NCBI GenBank assembly: GCA_963921195.1
Contig: OY992539.1
Span: forward strand, 100,448,964 to 100,512,963
From: Pegoplata infirma
Lineage: Eukaryota > Arthropoda > Insecta > Diptera > Anthomyiidae
Direction of reading: 5' to 3'
Length of the DNA: 64,000 nucleotides
The notes beneath the pieces are model-generated. The model was not told the origin of the DNA. It saw only the letters and a program-made list of their open reading frames with translations, and ran no database searches. The position numbers and the translations under genes are program-made. Every line of letters begins with the position of its first letter. The first letter of the stretch is position 1. This document shows positions 1 through 10,935 of the stretch, one piece after another.

Positions 1-479
1 ATACTTAAAGATATGTGAAGTCTCCCTTCTTCTGTTAAACCCTCTCTTAAATTCCGTTTGCTAAGTCCGCCATCGAACTGGACGTTTGATCAAACCAAAA
101 AAAATCCCTTAAGTTCGATATAAAAAAAGAAAAAGTGTTGCAATTTGGCGATTTTCAGACTAAAGCTAGCGTTTTTTTTTTCATCAAGCTGTAAAAAAAG
201 TTTTTTTTTGGTGGATTATCGGGAAATCCAATGACTTTTTATTTGCTGAGAATTTGTTTTAAACACTTTTAAAGGTATTTCATAAATAATATTACCATAA
301 TAATTATAAATTGATACATTTTTTCAAAATTTATTAAGCGCCTTTTCGATATAAAAAGTTAGCATTATTTGTCAAACCAACAATGTTAATTTAACATTAT
401 CGTATTTTCCTCGTCTAACAGTTTTCGTACCTTCTGTTAAAAAGTTTCAAAATATTAAGAGCGGGAGATAAAGAGCTTG
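1..479. other. Intron or upstream gene sequence, nothing recognised
   Basis: AT-rich sequence with short T runs. No ORF, motif or repeat end stands out. It is probably part of the intron upstream of the 4866 exon. Confidence 0.4.
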
Positions 480-1190
480 TCATTTAAAACTCAGAAATCC
501 TAATTAAAGTTTTCAAACGCCATATTGAAAATCCCAATTAAAATTCAGAAAATCCCAATTGAAATTCAGAAAAGCTAATTTAGAAATCCCAAATGAAATT
601 CCGAAATCCAAATCAAAATTCAGAAACGCCCAATTAAAATTTACGAAAGCCCAATACAAATTCAGAAAAGCTTATTGAAATTTAGAAATCGTAATTGATA
701 TTCAGAAACTCTCAATTTCACAATATTGAAATTTACTGAAGCCTACTGAAATTCAGAAATCTCAATTGAAATTTAGAAAAGAAAAAATTGGAATTTAAAA
801 TTTCTAAATGAAATTCAGAAAAGATAATTCAGATTCTGAAGAGCTAATAAAATTCAGAAATCTCAATTGAAATTTAGAAAAGTGAAATTAAATTATATAA
901 ATCAAAATTAATATTTAGAAGACACCAATTAAATTTCTGAAAAGCACAATTAAAATTTAAAAAAAATCCCCTCTGAAATTTAGAAATACCAATTGAAGAT
1001 TTGAAAAGCCAACTGAAATTCACAAATCTGAATTGATATTAATAGTTTAGAAAATCAAAATTTAAAAATTACAATTATAAGTAAATTAAAATTTTGAAAT
1101 CCCAATTGAAAAACGGAAATGGTCAATTGAAACTCAGAAATCAGGATTGAAATTTAGAAAACTCCAATTAAAATTTAGGAATTTTTATTA
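480..1190. repeat. Degenerate short-period tandem array (AATTGAAATTCAGAAA-like)
   Basis: A loosely repeated word of about 20-30 bp built on AATTGAAATTCAGAAATCC recurs across the whole stretch with many changes and indels. No coding frame is present. Confidence 0.7.
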
Positions 1191-1569
1191 TATCTAAATA
1201 TCAATCAGTTGCGTTTTGGGTTTTCCCTTTAAAAATTGCACACAAAAAATTTTAATTAAAAATTTAAAAAAAAATTGATTTTGTTTTAATAATTTTTTTA
1301 ATTGATATGATGACATTTTTTAATAGATTTCGAAAATTTCAGTAAATTGAGAGAAAATGCACTTATGCGATATTAAACTTTTACAAATTTAAGTAATTAA
1401 TACTATTACTTTCGTGATGGGTGCAAAATCAATTAAAATAGTTATTGAAACTCATTCTATTTTTTTGTGTGTGTATATAAAGACTGAAAATGAAACTTAA
1501 CTTAAAATACTTTTTGTTACATTAATTTTTTGTTACATTTATTTTAAAAAATCGTTTAAAAATAATTTT
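1191..1569. other. AT-rich intron spacer, nothing recognised
   Basis: Only A/T runs; no repeat ends or ORF. Confidence 0.4.
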
Positions 1570-1714
1570 TCATTGTTTTTCACGATTAATCGATTAATCG
1601 CCACTTTTTCCGATTAATCGACCCGAATAACCGATTAACCAATTTTCGTCAATTTTCGAATAATGCCCCTACCGGTTAACCGGCAGGGTCGAATAATTGG
1701 AAACACTACTCTCA
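1570..1714 (-). mobile_element. hAT-like MITE end, CGATTAATCG / ACCGGTTAACCGG words
   Basis: Short self-complementary words (CGATTAATCG, CCGATTAACC, ACCGGTTAACCGG) are packed together and end in GGAAACACTA. Read on the minus strand this is TAGTGTTTCC, a hAT-style end. The partner end was not found. Confidence 0.45.
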
Positions 1715-1722
1715 ACTAGTGT

Positions 1723-1850
1723 TTATAAACCGGTTAACCGAAAAACCGGTTTTTTCCCGAAGTTTCGGTTTTTTGCAAACCGGTTAACCGGAATTGAAAA
1801 TTTGCGGTGCATCGAAAACCGTTTTTTTCTGTCGGTTAACCGGTTTCTTT
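1723..1850 (+). mobile_element. hAT-like MITE end, AACCGGTTAACCG words
   Basis: It begins TAGTGTTTATAAACCGG and is followed by repeated CCGGTTAACCG words. It starts exactly 8 nt after the opposite-facing end at 1714. The other terminus was not located. Confidence 0.45.
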
Positions 1851-2514
1851 AAAAACATGCAAAACGGATTATTTTTGCAATTATTAAGGGTTTTTACTTA
1901 TTTTTTATGACATTTTCAAAATTTCGTTAAAAAAACCTTGAAAATCCGTGAGAAAGAAAGTCTAACATATTTTTTATCTACAAGAAACCATTTTCCAAAT
2001 AGGGATTTTATTCCGAATCTAGTAAATATTAAAAAATCACATGGTTGTAAGCAAGTTTTGGGCACTTTCATTGAAAACTTTACAAGTGACCGTTAACCAG
2101 ATAGTAAAATTCCTGTTAATGGAGAGAATGCAAATAAAAAAACATCGAAATAAAATACGGTACTGCAATTTACAACGAAGTGATGTATTTTTTTAAATAA
2201 AAACCAATAAAAGTTAAATTAAAGCCCCGGAGAATATGGGAAAATAAAAGCACCATATTTAAATACCGATATTTTGAAAATGTATCAGTTGCCAACTTTG
2301 CTGAAAACAAAAATAAAATTTATGTTTTGTGAAAATATTGGCTTTGTTTGCATGGTCAAGTATTGCATATTTCAGAATTTTTCGCCTGAGCATCTATATT
2401 TTATTATTTATGAAAATTTGATGATAAAAAGGTTTTTATAGATATTTGTATAGATTAAAAAATAAAAAGTGGAAGATTTTCAGAAGAAGTTTTGCATTTT
2501 TGAAATTTAAATTT
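1851..2514. other. AT-rich intron spacer, nothing recognised
   Basis: No ORF or clear repeat boundaries. Confidence 0.35.
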
Positions 2515-2610
2515 TAGGGGGGTGAAATGAAGCCAAAGGCAATAAGGCCATATTTCCACATTTTCAACTGATTGCAAAATCAATATGACTTTAGCAAATG
2601 CCTCTAAAAA
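2515..2610 (+). repeat. Fragment of the GCCATATGGC foldback family
   Basis: GGGGGGTGAAATGAAGCC, then GGCAATAAGGCCATATTTCC and AAAATCAATATGACTTTA match the arms of the element at 28630-29664. Confidence 0.7.
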
Positions 2611-2864
2611 AATTTATAAGCTTCAGTAGACCATAAAAAATCACTCAAGCTTAGTTTTTCAAACTCTTCGGATGTTTTGTCTACAAATGGTATGCTTTAG
2701 TTTTTTTGTCCCTTCAAGATAAACCCGGTAACCTTAAATTTGTTGCACAGCGGAATTGCAGAAATAAAAAACAAATTCTCAAAATTAACTTCACAAAAAT
2801 AAAAAACTTTTCCTTCACTTATTTATAGCATTTTATTAAAAAGTTTTTACTTAATGTGTCTTAA

Positions 2865-3087
2865 GGGGCATGTCACACACTCAATTCCGTTCGGATCTGG
2901 AAAAGGTGGTTTATTCGTAAAAGGCAAAGCTAACATTGTTTTTCAGAATGAAACCACTTTTATGCAATTCAATTCCACTTTGATTTTTGAAAGTGATTCC
3001 ATTCTGGAAAATATAATATTCATTTTGCGTTTTACGAGTAAACCACTTTTTCCAAAGCCGAACGAAATTGAGTCTGTGACATGTCTC
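2865..3087. mobile_element. Small foldback MITE with TAA duplication
   Basis: Arms of about 60 bp pair almost end to end: GGGGCATGTCACAC at the left and GTGACATGTCTC at the right, with inner blocks GGTGGTTTATTCGTAAAA and TTTTACGAGTAAACCAC. TAA flanks both ends (2862-2864, 3088-3090). The 78-codon ORF across it is a by-product of the palindrome. A 3-bp TWA duplication fits PIF/Harbinger. Confidence 0.7.
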
Positions 3088-3146
3088 TAAGTATTAAATT
3101 CCAAAATGGAATGTGTTTGTGTACATTTTCTTGACACACTTTATTA

Positions 3147-4537
3147 CACGGTGCCACACAAAAAAAAATGCACGGGTTCATATATAAAAATACGGATAAG
3201 TTTGAGTCAATAGAGTACCGACGTACTCGGTCACTTCGTTGAGTACATTTTTTAGTAGCAAATGTGTTGAATTCTTTATTAAAAACTTCAAAAAATTCTA
3301 GTTTTATGGTTTTACCACGGATTTTTTATTTTATTTGAAAAATATGAGTTTACCGATTACACAGGGCAACCGTTTTTTTTTTTGCCTGGGTTCTGATAGC
3401 TAATTTTGGGTAATTGGGGTACGCTGATTTAAAATCTGGCTACTTTTTTTGGGTCAGCTATAGTTTTTGAGATATAGCCAAAGGAAACTATGAAAATTGG
3501 CTAATATTGGCATGTTTGGGAGTCCATATCTACCAACACAGGTCTTGCATCCAAAAAGTGAATGACGGTTTAAGGATGTTGGATATGCTAATTCCAAAAA
3601 TGCTCTTCCTTTTTTTGAGTCATCTTTAGTTTTTGATATATCGCTACTAAAAATTTAAAAAAAATTTCATTCATGCCCTTTTTAAATATGAACACATTTA
3701 TCACGTTTACAGAGTTTGAGGGCACTAAATAAGGCACGCAGATTTCAAAAATGCTATTAGTTTTATCGAGCAGGCTTTATATTAGTTTTCGAGATATGAA
3801 GCAACGAAATTACATGTTTTTTTTTATCATGTAATTGAAAAAATTATATCTTTTTATTAGCATTTGTTTAGCAACTTCAGACATTTGCAAAGGGTTTGTG
3901 CACTCACTTTGACTTTGCTAAGACAATTCCTGAAAACAAATTAACACATGATGTAAATATGAATCCAATCAGACGAGGGGTTCGGCTGGAATGATCAGAA
4001 CGATTTTTAGAAATTTGCTTGTGTTATAACTCGAAAACTAAAGCTGTAAAAAAAAGAGAATACCAGTTTTGGAATCCTCGCATCCAATATAGTTAAGTTT
4101 GTGTTTACAACTGAGGCTCTAAAATTAGTGTTAGCAATTGTAGCCTAGCAAAGTTGGAAAAAACACACTTTTTTGCCCCTTTACCAGCGATTTGCTAGCG
4201 AACGAGAGCTGATGGAATAAATTAGAAAACAGATTCGGAATCAGCACACCAAACTCCATATAAATCAGTTGTCGAAGGTCAGGCAAATTGAAAAAGTTAA
4301 ACTTTTGTCAACCTGTGTTATAATCGTTAAAACAATAGAAATTCATTTTAAAACAACAACGTTATAATTTTTAAAGTTTTAATTTAAGAATTTCAGGTTT
4401 TCAACACATTTGCTAATAAAAAAGTACTAATATTGCGAAGTGACTGAGAATAACTATGATTCTTTCCGTACTTTATGGACTTGAACTTTTATATGAGAAC
4501 CCCTGCATATCTTTTTGTTCGCTTTTGTAGCCCTGTG
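3147..4537. mobile_element. Foldback element (1.39 kb) with TTA duplication
   Basis: The left end CACGGTGCCACACAA and right end TTGTAGCCCTGTG are imperfect inverted repeats flanked by TTA (3144-3146, 4538-4540). Inside, GTAGCAAATGTGTTGAA (about 3255) pairs with TTCAACACATTTGCTA (about 4399). The ends resemble the 20194 element. No transposase ORF is present. Confidence 0.65.
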
Positions 4538-4865
4538 TTATTAATACTTTAAAATGCTAATGATTAACAAAATTACTAAATTAATGTTAAAAACATTTCA
4601 TTATAAGATGTTACTATATGCAAACTTATTTTCTTACCTTTGAATTTATATATCTTTTTTCTCTTTTTCTTAATATAAAAATATAAACAATTGTTTTCGC
4701 AATTATTACTTTTAAAAATCAATTAAATTAAATAAAACAAAATCAACAAAATCTCATAATCAATTAAAAATCTAATTAATAACTCAAATAAATATACATT
4801 CATTATTTACAATTCGTCCTTTTTCTTGCACATGAATTATTAAAAATTATTACTTAAAAAAATAG
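4538..4865 (+). other. Intron end with polypyrimidine tract
   Basis: AT-rich sequence with TCGTCCTTTTTCTTGC at about 4815 and the AG acceptor at 4864-4865 that serves the first exon. Confidence 0.4.
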
Positions 4866-5045
4866 TTGCTTTGGATGGGAAATGAAAATAATAATCAGCA
4901 ACATCAATTGCCACTTGAACAACAAAACCGTCTACATCCACCTGCACCACGTCCACGTCGCTCAGTTTGTGAAACTTTGAGTGCACCACCAACAACAATA
5001 ACAGTAGAACCAAATCGCAGGCATTCCACATTTTCGTATATGGGT
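4866..5045 (+). CDS. Ae2: Anion exchanger, exon a (variable cytoplasmic linker), 60 codons
   Basis: This is the most upstream exon I can support. It is preceded by a pyrimidine stretch (about 4815-4830) and an AG at 4864-4865, and followed by a GTAAAT donor at 5046. It is open throughout in the frame that joins phase 0 to the next certain exon. The peptide is low-complexity: an N/Q-rich start (NENNNQQHQ), a P/R-rich middle (PPAPRPRRS) and an end reading RRHSTFSYMG, with several S/T beside R that could be phosphorylated. In AE proteins the segment before the conserved IP..AEAT..LVG block is variable and unstructured, which fits. I cannot align it to a named homologue, so it could be an alternatively spliced cassette (180 nt, phase-neutral) or, less likely, a chance ORF. 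Confidence 0.6.
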
Positions 5046-5514
5046 GTAAATGTTTTAAAATTTTTGTTCAGTTCCGTTCCTGTTTAGTTTTTATTTAAAA
5101 GAGCTTTTACGATTTATGGCGTTTTCTTTTAGGAAAAAACATATTACTAGTGATAAGATACTACCTTCTTTCCTATACTTCTGGGAAGATCTTAATTTAC
5201 ACTCCTAAGGAAGGTACTCATAGCTTATACTATTAGAGCACATCCATGGGAAATTTAACTGACGGATCACCGATTTAGTTATTTTTGGTTATTTATTTTT
5301 TTTAACATGATAATGTTTTTAGGCTGGTGTCTAATTTTAAAAAAGTTGCAGGACGCCACCTCAGTTTGACTATATAAGCTAACAATTAACAAAAAAGTTT
5401 TCATTTCTTAAAACCAAAAAATTTTTGTAACTTGGATTTGTAACTTGGATAATAATTCACCTCGTGGGGAATAAAGCAAATATTCACCAGCTGGTGAAAA
5501 AAACGTAACATAAT

Positions 5515-6030
5515 TATTTTGCATCAATATTTTTTTTCATCAATATTTTTTTCATCAATATTTTTTTTTCATCAATATTTTTTTTTCCTCAATATTTTTT
5601 TTATCAAAATTTTTTTTTTTTTTTTCTTCATCAATATTTTTTTTTCATAAATTTTTTTTTTTTCATTAATATTTTTTTTTTCATCAATATTTATTTTTCA
5701 TCAATATTTTTTTTCATCAATATTTTTTTTTCGTCAATATTTTTTTTTCGTCAATATTTTTTTTTCCACAATATTTTTTTTTCATCAATATTTATTTTTG
5801 TCATCAATATTTTTTTTTCATCAATATTTTTTTTTCCTCAATATTTTTTTTTCATCAATATTTTTTTTTTTCATCACCATTTTTTTTTTTTTTTTCATCA
5901 ATATTTTTTTTTTTTCATCAATATTTTTTTTTTTCATAAATTTTTTTTTTCATTAATATTTTTTTTTTCATCAATATTTTTTTTTTCATCAATATTTTTT
6001 TTTTATCAATAATTTTTTTTTTCATCCATT
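5515..6030 (+). repeat. Minisatellite, unit about 17 bp (TTTTTTTTCATCAATAT)
   Basis: About 30 copies of a T-run followed by CATCAATA, varying in T length (CGTCAATA and CCTCAATA variants). The same unit recurs at 6410-6610, 7195-7290 and 17520-18150. ORFs here (F/S/I-rich) are repeat artefacts. Confidence 0.9.
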
Positions 6031-6408
6031 TTTATACCCTCCAACCACAGGGGGTATACTCACTTTTTCATTCCGTGTGTAACGCATCGAAATATCGATC
6101 GATTCTAAGACATTCTAGCGATGTCCGTCCGTCTGTCCGTTTGTAGAGGAAACGATAAGGGGAAAAAAGTTTCCCCTTGGAGAACTAAACCAACCTAAAA
6201 AAAAACGCATTTTTTGCAGGGTTTTTTGTAATTTTGCTAAGCAAATGCAACATTCTTATCTCAGATGAAGTTCAAAATCGCAAGGGGAAGGTGGTCTCCC
6301 ACCAACCCCCCGCCCAAAAAAAATAAGCCCCTGGATTTTTTTATATAGTTTTTTTTTTATATTTTGGAGGGTATAAAAGACTCGGCACAGCCGAATGTAA
6401 CACTCTTG
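6031..6408 (+). mobile_element. DINE-1/mini-me-like non-autonomous Helentron, copy A
   Basis: The left part holds TATACCCTCCAACCAC, the conserved CGCATCGAAATATCG, and TCTAGCGATGTCCGTCCGTC, which starts a GTCY repeat. The right part holds GGAGGGTATAAAAGACTCGG with the hairpin CTCGGC-ACA-GCCGAAT and ends in ACTCTTG before T's. TATACCCTCCA and its inverted copy form the subterminal repeats typical of DINE-1 elements. Confidence 0.7.
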
Positions 6409-6409
6409 T

Positions 6410-6610
6410 TTTTTTATCAAATTTTTTTTCATCAATATTTTTTTTTCATCATAATTTTTTTTTTTCATCAATATTTTTTTTGCATCAATTTTTTTTTTTT
6501 TTTTTCATCAATTTTTTTTTCATCAAAATTTTTTTTCATCGAATTGTTTTATTCATCAATATTTTTTTACCATAAATTTTTTTTTCATCAATATTTTTTT
6601 TATAAATTTT
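6410..6610 (+). repeat. T(n)CATCAATA minisatellite, second block
   Basis: Same unit as 5515-6030, resumed directly after mini-me copy A. This shows copy A inserted into the array. Confidence 0.85.
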
Positions 6611-6829
6611 TTGGCAAAAGTGCACTTTACGGAAAACAAAATTTTTTTTTGGGGAAAACTCGAAATTAAAATTTTAGGGGCTGGGCACCGGACCCAACTG
6701 GAGCCAAAAGAGGTAATTAAAAAGAAAAATAAATATAAAGAGGGCTAGATCCCAGGGGACTTCTAGGTCTATAAAACCGTCCTGATGGGATTTTTAAAAA
6801 AATATAAAATTTTTCTAAATTATTAAAAA

Positions 6830-6915
6830 GAACGTTAAGCCGGTCGTTTGGCCGGGCTCAGGGGTTACAAAACCCATAAATAATTTAGTGGCATCGCAAA
6901 ATAAAATTTTTTTGT
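6830..6915. repeat. Fragment of the GCCGG-palindrome repeat
   Basis: AAGCCGGTCGTTTGGCCGGGCT, then GGGGTTACAAAACCC and AATTTAGTGGCATCGC, match blocks of the foldback at 28630-29664. Confidence 0.6.
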
Positions 6916-7279
6916 GTACAAAGCCCTTTACCCGGTTAATTACCAAATGGCTTAACTTTTGAACTGAAAGATACTAAAATGGATCTAGGGGGTAAAATAT
7001 TGTTAAAATACATACATAAAATACATATTTGCAATCGTTAGCAAATTAACTTTCATTTTATGCCCATACATACATGTCGGTGGGTGGGGCTGTTGTTTTG
7101 CTCCAGGGGGTCTTCCGGGGCTCATTCACCTTAAATTTTAATCGTGGCATATATTTGTTTTCCAAAATATTCCTGTCCCGTAAAGTGAACCGTAGCCATT
7201 TTTTTTTTTTTCATCAAATATTTTTTATCAATAATCTTTTTTCATTAAAAACTTTTTTTCATAAAAAAAACGTTTTTTA

Positions 7280-7410
7280 TCGACAAACACAGACAAACAG
7301 ATTGATGTATATCACTAAAATGTCATAGAAACCTTAACGGATCAATAATATATAAACTTAATGGGGTTCTTGAACTATATTTCGATGTTTTGCATGGAAT
7401 GATAAATTAA
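7280..7410 (-). mobile_element. Mini-me relic without its ends
   Basis: CAGACAAACAGATTGATGTA, AATGTCATAGAAACC, AATAATATATAAACTTAATG and GGGGTTCTTG follow the order of the (GTCY)-core-(TA)-GGGGTC block seen intact at 54405-54530. This is homologous to 18385-18500. Confidence 0.55.
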
Positions 7411-7496
7411 TATCGCGTTATTTTTTCTAGAAAAATGTTGCTTTAGAAAGCAAAACATTATCATGATTCAATGGTTTGGGTAAGAGTACAAACTTC

Positions 7497-8032
7497 GCAG
7501 ACATTTTTATCAACACTTTGGAAGAAATGGGTTTTTAAAAAAGCACTTTTTTCGACTTTTTGATAGTTTTTAACATTTTTGTGCTCGGAAACCGTAAGTC
7601 GTACAAAAAAACTTATAAAAACAATATTGTTCATAAAATTATGAAGATTTAAAATTTATAATTATTTTTTTTTTTAACAAAAAGTTTTTAAAACTATGTT
7701 TGTTTGAATGCCCTTTTTTCCTAGGAAGGACACCATGGATTTCCAAAAACAAAATTTTGTCTTAAAGTTTAGAATGTCATTTTAACTCTTTTAAAAGTTC
7801 AGAGATGTGTTTTTTCGTATTGTTGAGCAATAAATTTTCGAAGTTTGTTACAGAAATATTTTATTTTTTTTTTTTAAATTTTGCAAAAAATCAAAAATAA
7901 TCTTCATAATTTTATAAACAATATTGTTTTTTTACGCACAAAAATTTTAAAGAACTGTCTAAAGGTCAATATTGTCTAAAAAGCGCTTTTTTAAACGCCC
8001 ATATCTTTCAAAGTTTTGATCAAAAAAAAAAA
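7497..8032. repeat. Inner foldback within the 2.9-kb element
   Basis: ATGGGTTTTTAAAAAAGCAC near 7527 pairs with GCGCTTTTTTAAACGCCCAT near 7983, with TTTATAAAAACAATATTG-type pairing further in (7612 against 7910). Confidence 0.55.
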
Positions 8033-8204
8033 TATATAGTTTTTAATCATTTAAGAAGATATATCAAATAACCAGAAATTAACAAAATCGATGATCCGTC
8101 AGTTAAATTTCCCATGGATTTGCTCATTATTGTTCTGCAATTTATGTATGTTCTTAAGAACTTTAAACTAAGGTTAACCTGATATTTTTTAGAGGCTATC
8201 TTGG

Positions 8205-8705
8205 TTTCCACACAGAAAAAATTTGAAACAAATTTCAATCAACAAAAACGCGGATTCAATCAATTTTTGATTGAAATTCCTCCAATCAAAAAAATTGTTA
8301 TACCAATCATCAAATTGTAGGTGATTGATTGAAAATTTTTTCAATCAAACATTTTTTTGATTTTGATCAAAAACTTGATCAATTTTTTATTTAAAGTCAA
8401 TCAAAATAATAAAGATTGATTTAACAAATGAATTGTAAGACTATGACAAAATTATCAAAAAATTCATCTTTTTTGCTTTCCTACATGTTGCCAACAATAA
8501 AAAAAAAGTAAAGCCCGATTATTTTGTATATTTTTGAATTAATCTATTCAAATAAATTAAAGCAAAAAAAAAAATCTGGTATGTTGAAAATATGTAACAA
8601 AAAATAACAAAAATTTTAATCAAAACATTGATTGACTCATCTAAATTTTTTGTTGATCAATAGATTTAATTGAAAATTTTTAGCCAATAATTTTTTGTAT
8701 GCACC
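8205..8705. repeat. Probable MITE made of TTGATTGA/CAATCAA words
   Basis: CAATCAA and its complement TTGATTG occur more than a dozen times (for example 8256-8420 and 8615-8670). Boundaries are uncertain: CACAGAAAAAATTTG at the left and AATTTTTTGTATG at the right form a weak inverted pair. Confidence 0.4.
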
Positions 8706-8818
8706 TTACAAAAATTATGGCCCAACAGGAAAATCTGAATCAAAGCCGAACTAAGTAATAGTAATTTCGCCAAAAACAAAAACATTTGTCTGCTTAAATT
8801 TAATAGAAATTCTTATAA

Positions 8819-9722
8819 CCCGACTAAAAATAAATATACAGGTCCATATATAATTTGAAATTGAGCAATATATAATTTAATATGGCCCAACACGTATTTG
8901 GATAAAATAAGATGATGAAATTGGTGGATCAAAATAACTCAAAATTTGTTATATTAGATTAAATATGATCGTTTTTGATCCAAATATTGGGTTTATCTAA
9001 TTTGATATAATTGTATATAATTTTATATCATTAAATAAAATATGTAGAATATTGCGTAAAATATTTTTTTATCTCATAATTTTCAAATTTATCCCAAGTT
9101 TTTTCGGGAATTGGAAAAAAAATTGCAAAAAAAAAATGTGTCTGGGACGAAATTTAAAAGAAAAATTCTTAAAACTTTATTAATAAATTTTTACTTAAAA
9201 ACGCACCAAAAATATTTTTTATCCAGTACTTAGAAAATTCTACAAAACTTTTTCAGGACTTGTAAAATTTTTCAAAATTTGGCAATTTTTTTTTTTTAAA
9301 TCATTTTTAATGAAATTCTTAACTCCAAAACGCAAAAATTATTTGTGTCTGGAAATTTAAAAAAATTTTCTCGGGACTTAGAAAACTTTTTTCCCCGATT
9401 CGGCACCATATATATATGTATATCTCATCTTGTATGAGGTCAGACATGGATTTGTATATCACATATTTATTTATCTAATCTTGTATGAGTTCATTCATGG
9501 AGTCATATAAAATATTATTTGCAATATCTAATTTAATAAAGCTTTATATATTGTATGTGGAGCAACACATGATTCGATATCCTTTTATATGGCACCATAT
9601 TAAATTTTGGGTGTAAAACTTAATACAAGATACATTTACATATAATTATGTTAAGTACTGTGTGTGGTCATATATAAATATATTAAATAATATGTTACTA
9701 TATCTAAACATTTTTAGTCGGG
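8819..9722. mobile_element. CCCGACTAAAAAT terminal-inverted-repeat element, 904 bp
   Basis: Left end CCCGACTAAAAATAAATA; right end TATATCTAAACATTTTTAGTCGGG; AA flanks each side. The interior is AT-rich with reiterated ATATATAATTTGA and TATCTAATTTGATAT words. It is related to 41271-44234 and 58329-58559. Confidence 0.7.
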
Positions 9723-10149
9723 AAATGAAAACTATTCCGTTTTCCCTCTCCAATTTCCCCATTTATCCATCAAGATAGCTCCTAAAAAACCGGTAAATCT
9801 TAGATTTTTGTACTCTATAACATATGTGCATTGCAGAATAATTGTAGTGGAAGCTATTGGATACTTTCCTTTCCAAAAAAAAAAAATAGTTGTATTTTTT
9901 TGAAAGGAAAACGTCGTAATTTTTTATTTTTTTTTAAGAACAAAAGTCTTGTTTTTAATGCTTTATAATTTTTGATTTTTCAATTAGAATTTTATACTAT
10001 AATATTTAAAAAAAGCATGTTATTTGTTTAGAAAATTATTTAATAATCGTTTTTACGACAACTGCCGTTAAATTATAAAAACAAACATACATATCTAATT
10101 TAACCGAAAAATTTAAAAACGATTAAACAAATTAATGGTATTCAGAGTC
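9723..10149. other. Intron spacer, nothing recognised
   Basis: A/T runs only. Confidence 0.35.
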
Positions 10150-10152
10150 TTA

Positions 10153-10788
10153 GGGCCTAATTTTGTAAATCACTCGCGCTGAACACATCACCAACGTTAA
10201 CAAAAAGAGCAATTTTGTAAATCACTACGTTATTGCGTTCAATTTTTACGTTATCACTTGAAATGTCAATTATATTAGAATCAGTGTTGCCAGACATTCT
10301 AAAATTAATAAAATTTACTACCCATTTTGTAGGGGATACACACCCATTATCGTGGGGAAACACATATATATGATAAGGCAACACCTGCAAAGAGAATATT
10401 TGAGAGAAAAGAGAAAAAAAAGCGATAAAAAACACAACGAGACGCTTTGCTATTTTCGATGTTTTTCTTCTGCCGGAGAAGTTTTTTTAACACATTTATT
10501 ACTTTTTTATTGTATGTTTACATATTCCAACATTATTTATTTATTTTTTGCTATTTATAAGCATATTTGTTGCATCAACGCCCCGAAATTTGAAGTGATC
10601 ATTTTGACACTTCAAGTGATGAAAAAACACTCTCTTGCGTTTTACAAAATTCCATTTTCCATACAATTTGTTCTAAAAACACGTAAGTCAACGCGAAAAA
10701 ACAGCTCTCGCAGTGCTCGCGTTCTACAAAATAGAAAATTGTCCAACGCGAGATAAAAAGGCGCGTTGCGTTTTACAAAATTAGGCCC
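10153..10788. mobile_element. PIF/Harbinger-like MITE with TTA duplication, 636 bp
   Basis: The ends are GGGCCTAATTTTGTAAA and TTTACAAAATTAGGCCC, an exact 17-bp inverted pair, flanked by TTA (10150-10152, 10789-10791). Subterminal AACGC/GCGTT words and CACTTGAA/TTCAAGTG blocks face each other. Two ORFs of 92 and 134 codons cross it in opposite directions without recognisable domains. Confidence 0.75.
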
Positions 10789-10849
10789 TTATTTTTAAAA
10801 TATAGTTTACGTTATGGTTCAAATATTTCTCCAATATTCAAAAAAAAAA

Positions 10850-10935
10850 AACACATTCAATTTTTTACTTTTTTACATGTTGGAGTGTATCAGAGATTAG
10901 GCACATCCGAATTTAGCACATTCATTTCTTTTTCT
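10850..10935 (+). repeat. Degenerate 3' end of a mini-me-like element
   Basis: TTACATGTTGGAGTGTATCA, then GATTAGGCACATCCGAATTTAGCAC, keeps the order GGAGGGTATA - hairpin - TTTAACAC seen at 26190-26235. Confidence 0.5.

Larger units (their letters stand above)
5246..8125. mobile_element. 2.9-kb terminal-inverted-repeat element carrying T(n)CATCAATA satellites
   Basis: The left end GAGCACATCCATGGGAAAT and the reverse complement of the right end (GAGCAAATCCATGGGAAAT) agree for about 65 bp with few changes. ATTA flanks both sides (5242-5245 and 8126-8129). It holds, in order: a conserved block with TGCAGGACGCCACCTCAG at about 5348, a poly-T/CATCAA satellite, a mini-me insertion (6031-6408), more satellite, a second mini-me relic (about 7280-7410) and an inner foldback (7497-8032). 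No transposase is visible. A partial relative lies at 17311-18850. Confidence 0.75.

Noticed and set aside
480..1190. CRISPR-like array
   Set aside because: Eukaryotic intron; the units are degenerate and there are no unique spacers of constant size.
2854..3090. 78-codon ORF as a small gene or extra exon
   Set aside because: It spans a near-perfect palindrome with TAA duplications. Its second half is the mirror of the first, so the open frame is a by-product of the MITE.
5515..6669. F/S/I-rich ORFs as membrane peptides
   Set aside because: They translate the T(n)CATCAA minisatellite and change frame with T-run length.
10352..10756. 134-codon ORF as a gene
   Set aside because: It lies inside the TTA-flanked MITE 10153-10788. 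It has no recognisable domain and overlaps an opposite-strand ORF of similar quality.
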